Of a stretch of DNA of 64,000 nucleotides, positions 23,001 through 36,000 are shown piece after piece. How positions within the stretch are numbered: the first letter of the stretch is position 1; every line of letters begins with the position of its first letter. Under the pieces are notes generated by a model. It saw only the letters and a list, made by a program, of their open reading frames with translations. It was not told the origin of the DNA and did no database searches. This stretch comes from Undaria pinnatifida (lineage: Eukaryota > Sar > Phaeophyceae > Laminariales > Alariaceae), in contig JABAKD010000016.1 in assembly GCA_012845835.1 (NCBI GenBank), positions 4,340,859 to 4,404,858 on the forward strand. The letters are read 5' to 3'. Both the position numbers and the translations under genes were made by a program.

Positions 23001-26000
23001 GACTTCGCGGCGGCCTAGAATTCTGATCCGCCTCAAATTCCAGGAGTACCTTAAATCGACACACGACGCGTATGAAAGTACGTGGAAGTGTGGTGAGCTG
23101 AAGCTTTATTTTTACCCATCCGCCGGAGGATAAGAAAAAGAAGAAAAGAGTTCCCTCTGCAGGCATGGTGGCATTGGCGCGGTCGTCCCCAGAAAGGCTG
23201 CCAGCCGCTGTCATAGAGGTTTCCTCGTATATAGAGGTTGAGGTTTTTGTATACAGGGGAGAGGGTACATAATCTATGGTAGACAGCAACAGATGCTTGT
23301 GACAGACGTCATGTAACAAGACGAGACGTCTCCTCACAAATTGGGTAAAAACTGGGAAACGTCGAGGGATCACGAGTCCATCTCATCGACGGGTATATGT
23401 TTGTGGTCTGTTCGTTTGTGTCGCTTCGTAGGAGGTTATTCCCGCTGTTTTTCCCGCGTATACTTTCTAGAAATAGACGCCCCACCTGTGCGATTGAGAA
23501 TATGATCGGAATTCAGCCAAAGAAGGCCGGCAAGTTCATAGTGTTGACTAAACCGGAGGGGGGAAGTTGACACAAAGTCTGCGTTCTGCAGATGGACGAA
23601 AACTGGTACACAAACGAAAGTGTATGGAGCTTAAGCTTTTTTTACCCGGATCCCCAGGAGGATCAAAAAAAAAAAAAAAAAAAAAAAAAGATCGGAATTC
23701 GAATTTTTGTTTGTTGTACATCAACAAAGGAAGGAGTGATCGTTTGATTGCATCACCGGCTGCACGTGCATGGTGCCTGGCTCTCCTTTCCCTTCCTCTC
23801 TTTAGTTGGTATTTTACTGTCGCGAGGGTGGCATATTTGACATGATATAACCTGGCTCTGCTGTATTCTGGTATTTTTTTAGGCGGGAGCGGAGGAGCTG
23901 TGCGGTAAGATCCGAATCAAAGTGCACTGGGAGTCGCAATCGTTTGCCAGGAGCCCGGAAGACGAGCCGAGGTTCTTCTTAAGAGATGTCTTTGGACACG
24001 ATGACAAGGTGCGCTCTCCCCGCCCACGGCGTGGTGTACGTTTGCCCACGGTTTTGCTTTTGTGGGTGTGTTGGCGTGTTTCTGTTCTTGTGGATATATG
24101 CATCCGTGCGTGTGTAATTTCTGGCTTACGCGTGCTTTTCTGGGTGTGAGGTTTAATTTTCCCTCATTTGCTTAGCATAGGGTTTTGCATCGCCTGCTGC
24201 TGTTTTCAGCATTCAGCACCAGGTATGCCGAGCATTATTTGCTGACGTAGTTTTCTTGTTTTTTTTTGTTTACACCTCTTCACCTTCTCGTCTGTTCTCT
24301 TTCATCCATCCATCCCTTACCCCCGTGTGTTGCGCCTGTGCTTGTGCCCGTGCGGCTCGAGCAGGACTATCAGCACCTCTACTACGGCGGCCTGAGCAGC
24401 ACCCTGCTAGCCCCGCCCGCAGGCGAGGAGGTTCTGCTGGAGGTGCGTGGTGCGCGCGCGATTTAGTTGCCGCCGTCGCGGCGGGTCTCGTATCGAACGG
24501 CATGTTTGCGGTGCTCCTGTCTACCGATTATAAATCCTAGATATACTACTCGTCGCAGAGTTTCTCATTCCAGTTTTGTTGATTTGCATATGTGGACTAT
24601 TGATCGTACTAGTTCTAGTGCGAATATTGCATATTTTTTCTGTGCCATCACGTATTTTCGGGTTCCCGCGAAGTTGCACGTACGTTCAAGATTTTTTAGA
24701 TTTGCACCTGAATTCAATAGAGATTCATGTATGGCGGCTCCCTACGTGCAGGTCCGCACAAAACGACGGTTGCCTTCCCAGACCAACCCGACCCCAGACC
24801 TGACCCTAACCCCAACCTCAACCCTAACCCCAACCCCAACCCTAACCCCAACCCTAACCCCAACCCAACCCTTTGCGGGGCTCGAGGTCTCCTCTCGAGG
24901 TCGGCGGGGGCAGTGTTGAGTTTACGTGCAAATCTGAAAACATTGCACGTACGTGCAATTAAGCGCCTGGTTTCTGACGATTTGTGAAAGTACAGGCGAA
25001 CAAAAAGATTCTGGCGCCCCTCCCTGTGTGTTCGTCTGCACCTGGTATATTGGAAGAGAACGGTCTATATAGCGGCTGCTACAAATGGGGCGTTGCCTGC
25101 ATTCCCAAGTCGCCAATTTTCAATACCCAGCTCTACGGACTACAGATAGTCGTACTGCCTGGCTGTACCGTGGTTTAGCGGGTAGATTCCTGAGGGTTCA
25201 AGCTCAAACGTTTCTATCCCGCCACCTTCCCTGTCACGTCGTCTGCCTGCATCCTTTTTCTTTTTTTTTCCGGTCGGGGAGCAGATGATGTCGTCTATCA
25301 GCAGGCACGATATCACCGCCAGTGGCCACGGCAAGGGTGTCGAAGGCATGCTCGTTCTGACCGAGTTGAGGCTGCTCTTCCTGCCTGACATCAGCCGCGG
25401 ATCGGTGACGACGTCGTATTTGGAGTTCCACACCGTTCAGGTGAGAGAGCAGCGATTGGTTTTCGTATTGATTTCATTACTTGCCTACGATGTGGCGTCC
25501 TTACCAGTGGAGTACACCATCCCCACACTCCCCACCCCACTAACAGTACCAGCGCAACCAATCCCAACCCCGACCCCCCCCCCCCACCCGCTGTCCTGTC
25601 CACCGCAACAAACCCCAACCCTTACCCCCCGTCACCCCCCACACACACATCCCTTGTCCTGTCTCCTACGCAACAAATCCCAACCCCTCCCCCCCCCCCG
25701 CCCCCTGTCCCCTGTCCTCCAGGGGTACCTTGCACTCGCCTCCCCCCCCACATAAGCCGCACGATGCACACCCAATCGCCAACCCTGACTACCCCCCCCC
25801 CTCCAACTCCTTCCCCCTGTCCCCCAACCCCTCCCCCCCCTCCCCTCCAGGTGTACCTCGCAGCGGTAAGAAACTTCTCCCACAGAGGCCTGGAGGGCGG
25901 GTCTCGGCTACTGTCCATCACGACACGCGACGGGCGCTTCGTTCACTTCCGCATGCCAGCGATGGCTTCATCGGCGCGGTGCGGGGCGTGGTTCGACGCG

Positions 26001-29000
26001 GAGTGCTCACGCCGACGGGTGCCGGGATCGGCGCCGGGGTCGGGTGGGGAGGAGCTGTGGAAGAGGGGGCTGTGGGGGGCGGGCAGCAGCGAGCAGTGGA
26101 TGGAGAGGCTGGCGGATGAGGTGGGAAGCCAATTTATGTTGTGACCTCTGCGTGTGCGTATGTACTATGTGGCTGGCTTTGTGTTTGTTGCTTTGTTTGT
26201 GGTTTGTCTGTTCTGTTCGTCTGTTTGTCTGTTCTGTTCGTCTATTTGTCTGTTAGTTTGTATGTCGGACAGTCGGGTTGCCTGCGTGTGTTCTTGATTG
26301 GTTTGTTGCTTTTTGTATCTGTTTGTCTGTACATGTCTGTATGCCAGTCAGCCTTTTGTTTGTGTCTGCTTGCTTCTTTGTTTTTCAAAGTTTGTGGATG
26401 TTTTTGTTGTTTTTGTCGGGCTGATTGCTTGTCTGATGATGTAATTGTCTGAGTGGTTGTCTATCTTTCTTGTCGTCGTTTATTTCTGTCTGTTGGTCTT
26501 AAACCGATTGTGTTTTGTTGTAGCCGGTGTTAGGTATGTTGTTAGTGGTGTCGGTGTTGTTGATGTTGTTGCTGTTGTTGTTGTTGTTGTTGTTGTCGTT
26601 GTTGTTGCAGTTCATGTTGATGTTGCTGTTGCTGTTGTTGCGGTGTTCCCAGCCCACTCCTGCCCCTTGCGTGTTTGCTCTCGAGAGTATTAGGTGAATA
26701 TGCTATCTTGGCTCGACAACGCCCCCCCCCCCCCCCCTCGCCGCCGCCTCCGCTGCACTTTATCCCTTAACTTTGACCGTAACCTTGATAAAGATTCGGT
26801 GGAGGAAAGCGCACGGCGACTTCGTGGCTCTCTGGCACAAGGTCTGCGAGACCTCTTCCAGCCTCCGCGCCACGGTAACCGCAGTAGCCCAGGCCGCTTC
26901 CAACGCCGCCGCCGCCGCTGCCGCCGCTTCCAACTCCTCCGCGCCTACCGGGGGATTTTACCGCGGCGCAGGCGGTAGTGGGGGGATTGGCGGGGGTGGA
27001 CTACCCCCTTCGTCCGCCGCTGCCGCGCAGCAACAACACGGGGTGCCTATCGGTGGCGGTTTCGGTGCGAGAGTTGCTGGGCGCGGGGGAGGCGCGTCTG
27101 TGGCGAGTGCGAGAGGTGATGCTGCCGACGGGTGGGCGGCGCTAGAGCGGGATCTGGAGAGGGTGGGCGTGCCCTCAAACGGCTCGGGTTATGCGGGGTT
27201 CGGGAGGCAGATGTGGGAGTTTAAAAGGGCTAACAAGGATTATGTGCTTTCGCCCACTTACCCGCAGGTGGGTGGTGTGCTTGACGCGGGGGGGGGTTGG
27301 GGGACTGGATGGGGGTCGTGTTGCTAGGATGTTGTACTGCTTTGATTTTACTAGGGGTCTGTAAGGTATTTCTGTGTGGTTTGCCCTGGATTGGCATTGG
27401 ATTTCAGGGACAATGAGCACTGCGTTGGGGGAAGGGTCGGGACTCTTTCGCGTGCGTTCGTTGTATAATGCGGATGGATGTGCGACCTACTGCTGTTCAA
27501 TCGATGTGTTTGCATGCATCACGTCACTCCTCGTGCCGCCCACCATTTTTTTTTCGCGCCAGGTTCTTGCCTTCCCGTCGTCTCTCACACCGTCCCAGCT
27601 GGCGGCCGCGGCTCCGCAGCGAAGCCGTAGTCGAGTGCCTGCCCTGGTGTGGCTGCACCCGGCGTCCAAAGCGCCCCTTGTGCGCTCCAGCCAGCCCATG
27701 GCCGGTATGACCACGAAGGTGTGTCCTGCTGTACCTTACTGTATTGTATCTTGGCGTGGAATAGACCCGATGACATCGCCGCCGGATCGCTCGCCAGTCC
27801 TAGGGAAGACGCCGTGGACACTGGTGTTCCTCCTGGCGTGGCTGTCGGGCCGCCCGCCGTGAAGGAATTGCGCGACAATTGGGTAGCATCAACTAGCTAT
27901 CGTTTGTTGCGCGTTCACTCTGTGACTTTGACCGCACTTCCGGTCTGTTTTATCGCTATATCATGCATTGGCTCTGCAAGGATTTTTTCAGATGAGTTTC
28001 TGTGGCGGTTCTGTATTTATGGGTTGCGTTTCCGGTGAAATATCTTGTCTGGAAAAAAAAATAATAATAAACGGGAAGACACGTATCGGTTGGTGCATAA
28101 GCAACGCCTTGTTAAATTCTAATTTCCAACTGCGTAAAGTTGGGCGGTGCGTGGCCGATCTCCCGTTTTGACGGGATCTCGACTGGCCCAGCTCGTAGGG
28201 TTGGCGTAATACAGGAAGCGTTAGTAACATAATATTAACCATGGGAGTGAACTCGCGGCTTCTTTTACTTGTGCTCGGAATCGTTTTTATTTCGAAAGCG
28301 TAACGACGGCGGCCGCCACCGACGGTAGAGTCAAATCACTGACCCCTTCTGCTGTGTGTTTATGTTTTGTGCTGTTCACATCAACATTTCCACCCATGTG
28401 CATCTATCCAGCACAACTGAAGAAACATCTGTTCTCTAACCTCACGTTGTTTTGTTCCCGAAAACGGGAGTACAGTTCTAAAGCGGTCAAAGCATCATCG
28501 TGGCCTTGCTCGCATGAGTCAGATTAGCCCTCTTACTGCTGAGAAATGGACTGCTCTTTTTTTTCCAAGTTTTATAGTTGATTTCCAAGAAGTGGGTGAA
28601 ATAAGTACTAAATGGGTTATAACTTTGTTTCTACCTCCAATTGCCGGCAAAAAGAAAGCGGGACGCAGTTAAAATTGCATTAGCCTTGGCGATGTTCTCA
28701 CCCCACAAATCACACTAGAGAAAGTACCAAATATTTTTCAATTTTTGAAATGATTCGCACATTTTTCTCAGGTTTTTCAAAACACGCGGCTAAGCTAGGC
28801 CGCGCTCGGGTCGGAGCCTTAGCCAGGGTTAGGGTTGGGGTTAGGTTGGGTCGACGCCCTCTCGCGATTTTGATGAAAAAGAAACGCGAAAACACGAAAA
28901 CCAGCCTAAAAAACTTCATATAGTGAAAGATGTTTGGTAATTTATCTGGTACGATTTGTGGGACAAATACCGTTAAAGGTGCCTCTAAAATTGGGGTGGT

Positions 29001-29869
29001 CTTGAGTTTTGATCGTTCGCCTGTGTTGGTGTCGTGGTTTCCTTCTTTAGGTGCTGAGCGAGGACATCTACCTCCTCAAGCAAATCCGGGTTACGCTCGA
29101 TGCGACGAAGCTCAGCATTGTCGATGCTAGGTCGCTCCTCAACGCCAAGGCCAACCAGGTACGGAAGTTGCCTGCCTTCGGTTCTTGTGTGCTGCAGCTT
29201 GTTCTCGTAACAGCTGCTTTTGATTTTTTTTTTTGCTGGTGATGATACCGGTAGTGATGTGTGTGATGCAGTTGATGACGCTGTTGCTTATCAAAGATGT
29301 CAAGAAACGGCAGGTTGACCCCTTGACCGACGGCATTTTTGCAATACTTTACCTCGACTGACGCCAATTTACTAGCTATTAGTGTGGAGCGATCGGTTTT
29401 AAAACCCTGACCACCTTGACTGACGCCAAACTACTAGGTTTTAGTGTGGAAATATCGTTTTGAAACCCTTGACCGCTAGACGTTTTCGCTTGACTGATCG
29501 TCTCCGGACATAATTGGTAGCTGATGGTTGTGATGGTTGTGATGGTTGTGAATGCTTCTGATGCTGCTTGTGAATGATGCTATTGCTGCTGATGCCTGCG
29601 AATGTTGCTTCTGCTGTTCCTTTTGAATGCCGATGCTGCCGCTGCGCGTGAATGGTGGTGATGGTGATGCCTACGGTTGTTATGGTGGTAGTGGCGATGT
29701 CGGCGTTCCCTCACCGTCGCGGCCTTGCTTTTTTTCGCTCCCCACATTCACTGAGGGTTGTTTGATATTGCCTATTTTTCTGCCCTGCTGAGCTTCCCCC
29801 CCCCCCCTGCGCATGTTCGGTTGGTCGGTGATTGCGCAACGCGCGTCGATCGCCACAAACGCGGAATAT

Positions 29870-29910
<41 letters not shown>

Positions 29911-29970
29911 CCACTACTACTACTACCACTACTACTACTACTACTACTACTTACAACAACAACTACAACT

Positions 29971-30054
<84 letters not shown>

Positions 30055-33000
30055 GGTGACCGGCAAGGGGTACGAAGACGTGAACGACATCGGCCGGGAC
30101 GTCGCGACGCTTAACTTCATGGGAATCGAGAACATACACTCCGTCCGAGACAGCCTGGCGGCGTACTGCTCGGCGTCGCAGGCGCAGGGGCAGGAGTTCT
30201 ACCACGCCGTCGGCGCGAGCGGCTGGTTGCGGCACCTCGCCCAGGTACTGAAATGCTGGCTCATCTGTCTTCGTCGTCGCAAGGTTTTGTTGGCTTTGTT
30301 TTTTTAGTTCGTTTTTTTTTTTTTTTTCTTGCCTCACGCCTATACCATTGAGAGACGCGGTACGCGCCAACGAGGTATTGGATTTGCCATGCTCATTTTT
30401 GACGATATCTTAGCTCACTTCGTGGGACACATCAACGACACGAACATGGGTACGTCGCTGAAATATCTGCACCATCCTGCAACAGAGCAGCAACAACTAC
30501 CAAGGTGTACCGCCCCTTCCTCCCTCCCCCCCCCTCCGAGCAGAGCAGCAGCAGCAGCAACGACCACGGTGTACTGCCCCTTCTCCACCCCCCTCCTGCT
30601 TTCTCGCCAATCGCTGTGGGGAGAAATTTCTAGCGTTTATCCGTGACCCGCTCTGCTCCCCCCGTCTCCGCCTCCACCGCGTATTTCTCCAAGCAAGTGC
30701 CTGAGCCTCTCCTGTCTCGTCTCCTTTCCTGTTGACCAATGCACGCAGCTTTTTTTTCTAACCATGTACTTGGGAGCTCTCCTATCTCCTCTCGTCTTCT
30801 GTCTCCGAATGCACACAGCACGCGTTGACCAACCACGTACTTCAACATTGCCTCTTCCCTCCTGCTGTGTGTACATATGTAAACGAATTGTGCACGGCAT
30901 TTTTTGTCCAACCACGTACTTGAACCTCTGCTCTCTTCTCTTCTGTTTTATGTACATTGAACAATGTGCCTGTAGATAATGAAAGGCGCGGCATTTGTGG
31001 TGGACGAGCTGCAGAGAGGTGTGGCGGTGCTGGTTCACTGCTCCGATGGCTGGGACAGGACGGCGCAGCTCACGGCCTTGGCCCAGGTAAGCACAGAGAG
31101 ACAGACGCAGAGAAAGGGGTGGGGGGGCAGGGAGCGAGGAGCGGGAGGGGAAGAGAGAAAGGGAGGGAGAGAAGGGGGAGAGGGAAAGAGCGAGAGAGGA
31201 AGAGCAGGAGATACCCCGTTGACGCGCGGCGATGGTGGTGGCGGCGACGGGGGGGGGGGGGGGGAAGTGCGTAATATTCACCAGGTACACGAGTAGGTCG
31301 GTGACTACCCTGGGGACTCAGTGCTGCTGCAGTACCAGATGGTCAAACATTACCATTTTTTGGTGCTCTGTTTTCTGTTGTCCTGCTGCGGGTGCACTGT
31401 GTGTGTCTGTACAACGTGTTGCGCGTGTGTACTCACGCACGTGGCCGTAGTGCGGCGTAGTACGTGGTTGACCGTGCGTTTTTGGCTCTTGAGCGTACGT
31501 ATATACATGCCGAACGTGAGAGACGTTCGCGATGCTCGATCTCACGGCTGAGATGCCTGTTGTGTTGTTTTTTTATTAACACGTGGTGATCTTTGTCGTA
31601 TTGTACGTGCGCATACGTGGGAGGTTGGGCTTTTTAGGCAGGGGTCTCGGTCGGTTGCTGCGGCTTTTTGTGCATATGGTATGGTGACGAAAATAATTTA
31701 CGCGTCCGAGGTCCGCCCGCGGTTTAGCGGGGCTGAAGGGGGCGCAATAATCGTCCCAGTTGTTCTTGAAATGTCCCGCACGTAATCTCCCGCACGGCAG
31801 GGGAAAGGGGAGGGGAAGAGGAAGAAATGTGGGCTTTGTATCATGGCCTTGGCGTTTTGTCTTTTACCTTTGAACTGCTGTGTATGACGTACTTACTCTT
31901 GAAATCCCACGCACGAAATCTCCCGCACGGCAGAGGAACGGGGAGATGGGAAAGGAGAAGGAAAGATGAAGAAAATTGGACTTCGTAGCCTTGGCGTTTT
32001 GTCTATTACCCTTGACCTGTGCCTAGGGAGAGGAAGAAAATTGGGCTTCATAGCCTTGGCGTTTTGTCTAGTACCCTTGACCTGTGTATGATATGTACCT
32101 AGATCTCCGTAGGCTCGTTTTCGTTGCTTTTGAGTTTTGTTTCTCTCGCCGGCAGCTAAACCTGCACCCGTGTAATCCTACATGTTGTTCTCACATTAAC
32201 TCGCATAATCAAGTCCGTGGTCACAGGACAGGCTCCAGTCACTCTGGAGCTGAGGAATACCCCAGGAAAAACACAAACAAACCAAAGGTGATACACGCAT
32301 ATGTGTTGTTGATGTTTATCACAGCTGACTCAATTCATGCCTCCACCAGAAACATATAAAAGTAAAATCGGGAGTCAGCCTACGATGAGCCAGGTCCACA
32401 CTGGTGCATACGTCTCACTACTCGCGCCTGGAAAAACCAACTATACCGCTTGCCACCCAAGAAAGACTACCACGTATATATTGCACGTAGTACATATCAC
32501 TACGCATACGCACGACAGACGCAAATCAATTGGAAAAAAGAAGCAAAGAAAAGAAAAGAAGATAAAGGAAAGAAAAGTAAAGACAAGACAAGAAAGCGAA
32601 AAAACGAAAAAGGAAAGGAAAGAATAGAAGAGACAAGAAAAGCAAGAAAAGACGAGACAAGAAGAGGAAGCAAGGAAAGGAAAATACAGCAAGCTGGAAG
32701 GGTTCGAGGTGCCTGTCTGATTTTTTACAGACTGTTTTAAAAATCATACGTCAGCTGTGAGTTCGATAAATTTAGGGGTCGATACTCGTCTTTGCAAGTT
32801 AAGTTACGTGGTACACCGGCCGCTCGTTTTTTTCCCATCATCTCATGCCTCCTGCACAGGTGTGTTCTCGTGGACCAAACCCGTTCTCTTGGATAGAGCT
32901 CGTGTTTATTGACAAAGCTTTCGTTTGCAAAACTCGTTTGCGTTGACGATGCTCGTTTTGCTGACACTGTTTTGGTTTGTTTGTTCTTTTTTCCCCTATG

Positions 33001-36000
33001 CAGCTGTACCTGGACCCGTACTACCGCACTTTGGAGGGTTTCGAGGTGTTGGTGGAGAAGGAGTGGTGCTCGTTCGGCCACATGTTCGGCGCTCGTGCTC
33101 ACTCCGACTCCCCCACGGAGTCGTCCCCCGTGTTTCTGCAGTGGCTAGACGCCGTTTGGCAGGTAAGACGGGTAAGACGAGAGGGTACCATGTATGCATT
33201 AATTGCATGCATGGACGTATAATCGTTTGACTATTAACGCTCTGCATCCCTACGATGCCGGGACGGAGCACGTCGGGTTTTCACCGACCAGACAGACATG
33301 GCATGAACCAAGCGCGACAATGGAGGGGGGCGGGGTAAAACATGTGTGTTCAGGTGCTTTAGCGCTGCACTAAGGTTATGGTTATACGTTTGAGATGGAG
33401 TCCCCACCCCAAGGGAAAAGCCCGCACATGTCCAGTCTCCTATGTTCTACTACAGGGTATCGTACTACTGCTGTAATGAAAAATTACGCGCGAGTCCGGC
33501 TAAATCTGCTCGTATTTTTTAATGGGTCCGGGTGTGAGCTCGCCTGGTAATTTGAAATTCCCACGGTCCCGAGTGTTGAGTTTTGCTGCATGGGAGTCTT
33601 TCCCCACCCCTCTCCCGAGTCCCGCTTCTGCTGACGTTTTTTACTACCCCCCCCCCCCCCCCCCCCCCCCCCCTCACCACACCGTGTCGCACACCTGCGG
33701 CTCTCCGGCTGCGTGTGGTGTCTTGGTCGTGTAACGCGTTCATTGGATGCGACCAATTTTGTCAGCTGCTGAGGCAGTACCCTTCTGCCTTCGAGTTTAC
33801 CGGTCACTACCTGGAGCGGTTGGTGGAAGGGTTGTACAGTGCCGCTTTTATCAACTTTTCAGGTGAATTCTTGTTTTATTTGTGCTCACCAGTTGTCTGT
33901 AGTTTCTACGTAATCAGACTTTTTATTACGCGGATCATTTTTTGTTTGCGGTACTACTACTAGTTCGTACCAGCACCAGCTACTGTAGAAATATACTAAA
34001 CATGTCGAGCTGCTGGTGGAAGGGCTGTTTAGCTGTGCCTCCATCAACTTTTCGGGTGAGGCCTGTTTCTAGTTTTTTCTGCACAGCGTGGTAGCACTTT
34101 ACCGGGAACATGCTCTTCTATAAATTAGATAAGACTCCTCCGCTGTGAGGTCTATATTTGCGTCGAAACCTGGCTGTCCAAGCTGCGTTTGATATTTCCA
34201 CGGTGGGCTTCTGCTGCACTTACGCAATTACAGCAGTGCTATTGTTCGTGGAAGCAATATATTAGTAAAGTGTGTGAATAGCTTGTCTCCCCTCCCTCTT
34301 GACGTCTTGATGCGTTGTTCAGGTAACTGTGAGCGCGAGAGGAAGGAAAAGCTGAGGGACCTCCATTCGGCGGGCAGCGGCGCCGTGAGCCTTTTCGTCT
34401 ACCTCAGGTAAGGTACAACCTTGAGCTTTCAAATTCGACCGACCGGTTGATGTAGGCGTACATTGTTTTTTTTCGCGGTACAACAGGTAGCCGTTCTGAA
34501 GTGACCGTGATGCAACGGCGACGAGAACAAATGTTTTTCTTCTTCTGGCTGATGGTCATTGGTTGGGGTTGGTGCTGTTTTTGCTACGCCGCCGCTATCC
34601 ACCCCCCCCTCCCCCCCCCCCCCCTCCCCCTCACCCATTGAGGTTGGCGTTGGTTGGCAACGAGACTGTAAAATATGCCATTCACTGCATGAGCTAGACA
34701 ACCAGGGTGCCGTTTATTTATTTATTTTTTCATTTGGCGGTCACCATGATTGTTATCGAGTAGATCATGTGCGGGGTGGAGAACCCTAACTGCGCACAAC
34801 AAGGGGAATGATCGCATCACGTAGTGTAAACATGGTAAGGCACCCACGAGGCAGTTACATAGTAATACCCATGGCCGCCTCTGGAGTGGTCACACCAGAA
34901 AACAAACTATAACTCATTGGCGCTGTCAGCCATAAGCAAGAAAGTAGGCACAAGATGCCGAAGTCCTTCGTAAGAGCGGTTCTTGGAAGAATGCAGTTCA
35001 CCCTTCATGCGACTCTCCGAACACCTCACGGCGCTTGGCGCCGTGGTGCTAGCAATGTCTGTCTGGTTGGTGAAAACCCGACTTTCTCCGTCCCGGCATA
35101 GTAGGGATGCGAGAGTACACCGCCTTCCCCTCACTCCCTTCCTCCGCCCCCCGCCCCGGCCTTTCCACATTTTGCGTTTTTTTGCGGCGCGTGCTTGCTG
35201 CTACTGCTACGTGTTTGTGTGCGCGTGCGCGTTTACCAGGGAGCATGCTATGGAGGGGCACATGACTGCACCCCTGCTTAACGCGCTCTACCGCCCGCCG
35301 AGACAGGGGGTTAGCGGCGGCCGGGGCCCATCCGTGAGGACGGTGGACGTGCTGCGGCCCTGCTGCGAGCTGCAAGGCTTGGAGATCTGGCAGTCGGTGT
35401 TCATGCGGGATAATTTGCTTCTCCACCACAGGTGCGTTCGCCGGAGGATTTTAGTGTGTACTTGGTATATGTTTTGCGGCCCGGTGCTGTGCTTGGTCTG
35501 GTCTGGCAGTTTTCTGCGGTCTCTGGGAGGGGCCTGTCATGAGGGTGAACACACAATGATGGGGTTTGCTATAGTTTTAAGGGTTAGAATGCCGCTCTGC
35601 TTGCGAGCCTCGCCCTATCTTTTAGGTGTCCTTTCCCAGGGAAACGCTAAGGGACAACGACACCACGCCTCTCGAAAGGTCGGCATGAAAAGCATACCGG
35701 GGGGTTGGGATTTCGGTGAAATATTTGTAAAAAATGCATAGTTTTCTTGATTTTTTTCCCCTTGGTTTCATTCCGGGTGTACTAGTACCAACCCCCCTTT
35801 GTCTAGCTCTCGGAAAAATCGGTGTTGTGTCCGATTGCTTTTTTAGCGTGTTCCCCGGTCATTTTTTTTTTTTTCACACTTTTACTTTCCAGCTTCTGGA
35901 CAAAGCCGTGGTCACAGGTGTCGTCCCTTCTCCCCCCCCAGTTCTTGTCTTCAATTTTTATCGCGCATAGGGTTCAGCAATCCCACTGCTCGTCGATTTT

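Noticed and set aside
25165..25205. TGGTTTAGCGGG and GGTTCAAGCTC resembling tRNA A and B boxes
   Set aside because: They are only about 20-25 bases apart and no cloverleaf can be drawn. Judged chance or a decayed SINE.
29813..30055. Open frame giving long polyAsn, polyTyr and polyGln runs ahead of the catalytic exon
   Set aside because: The phosphatase motif N-A-x-A-N-x-x-x-G-x-G-x-E is continuous only if this stretch is intron, so it was treated as an intronic microsatellite.
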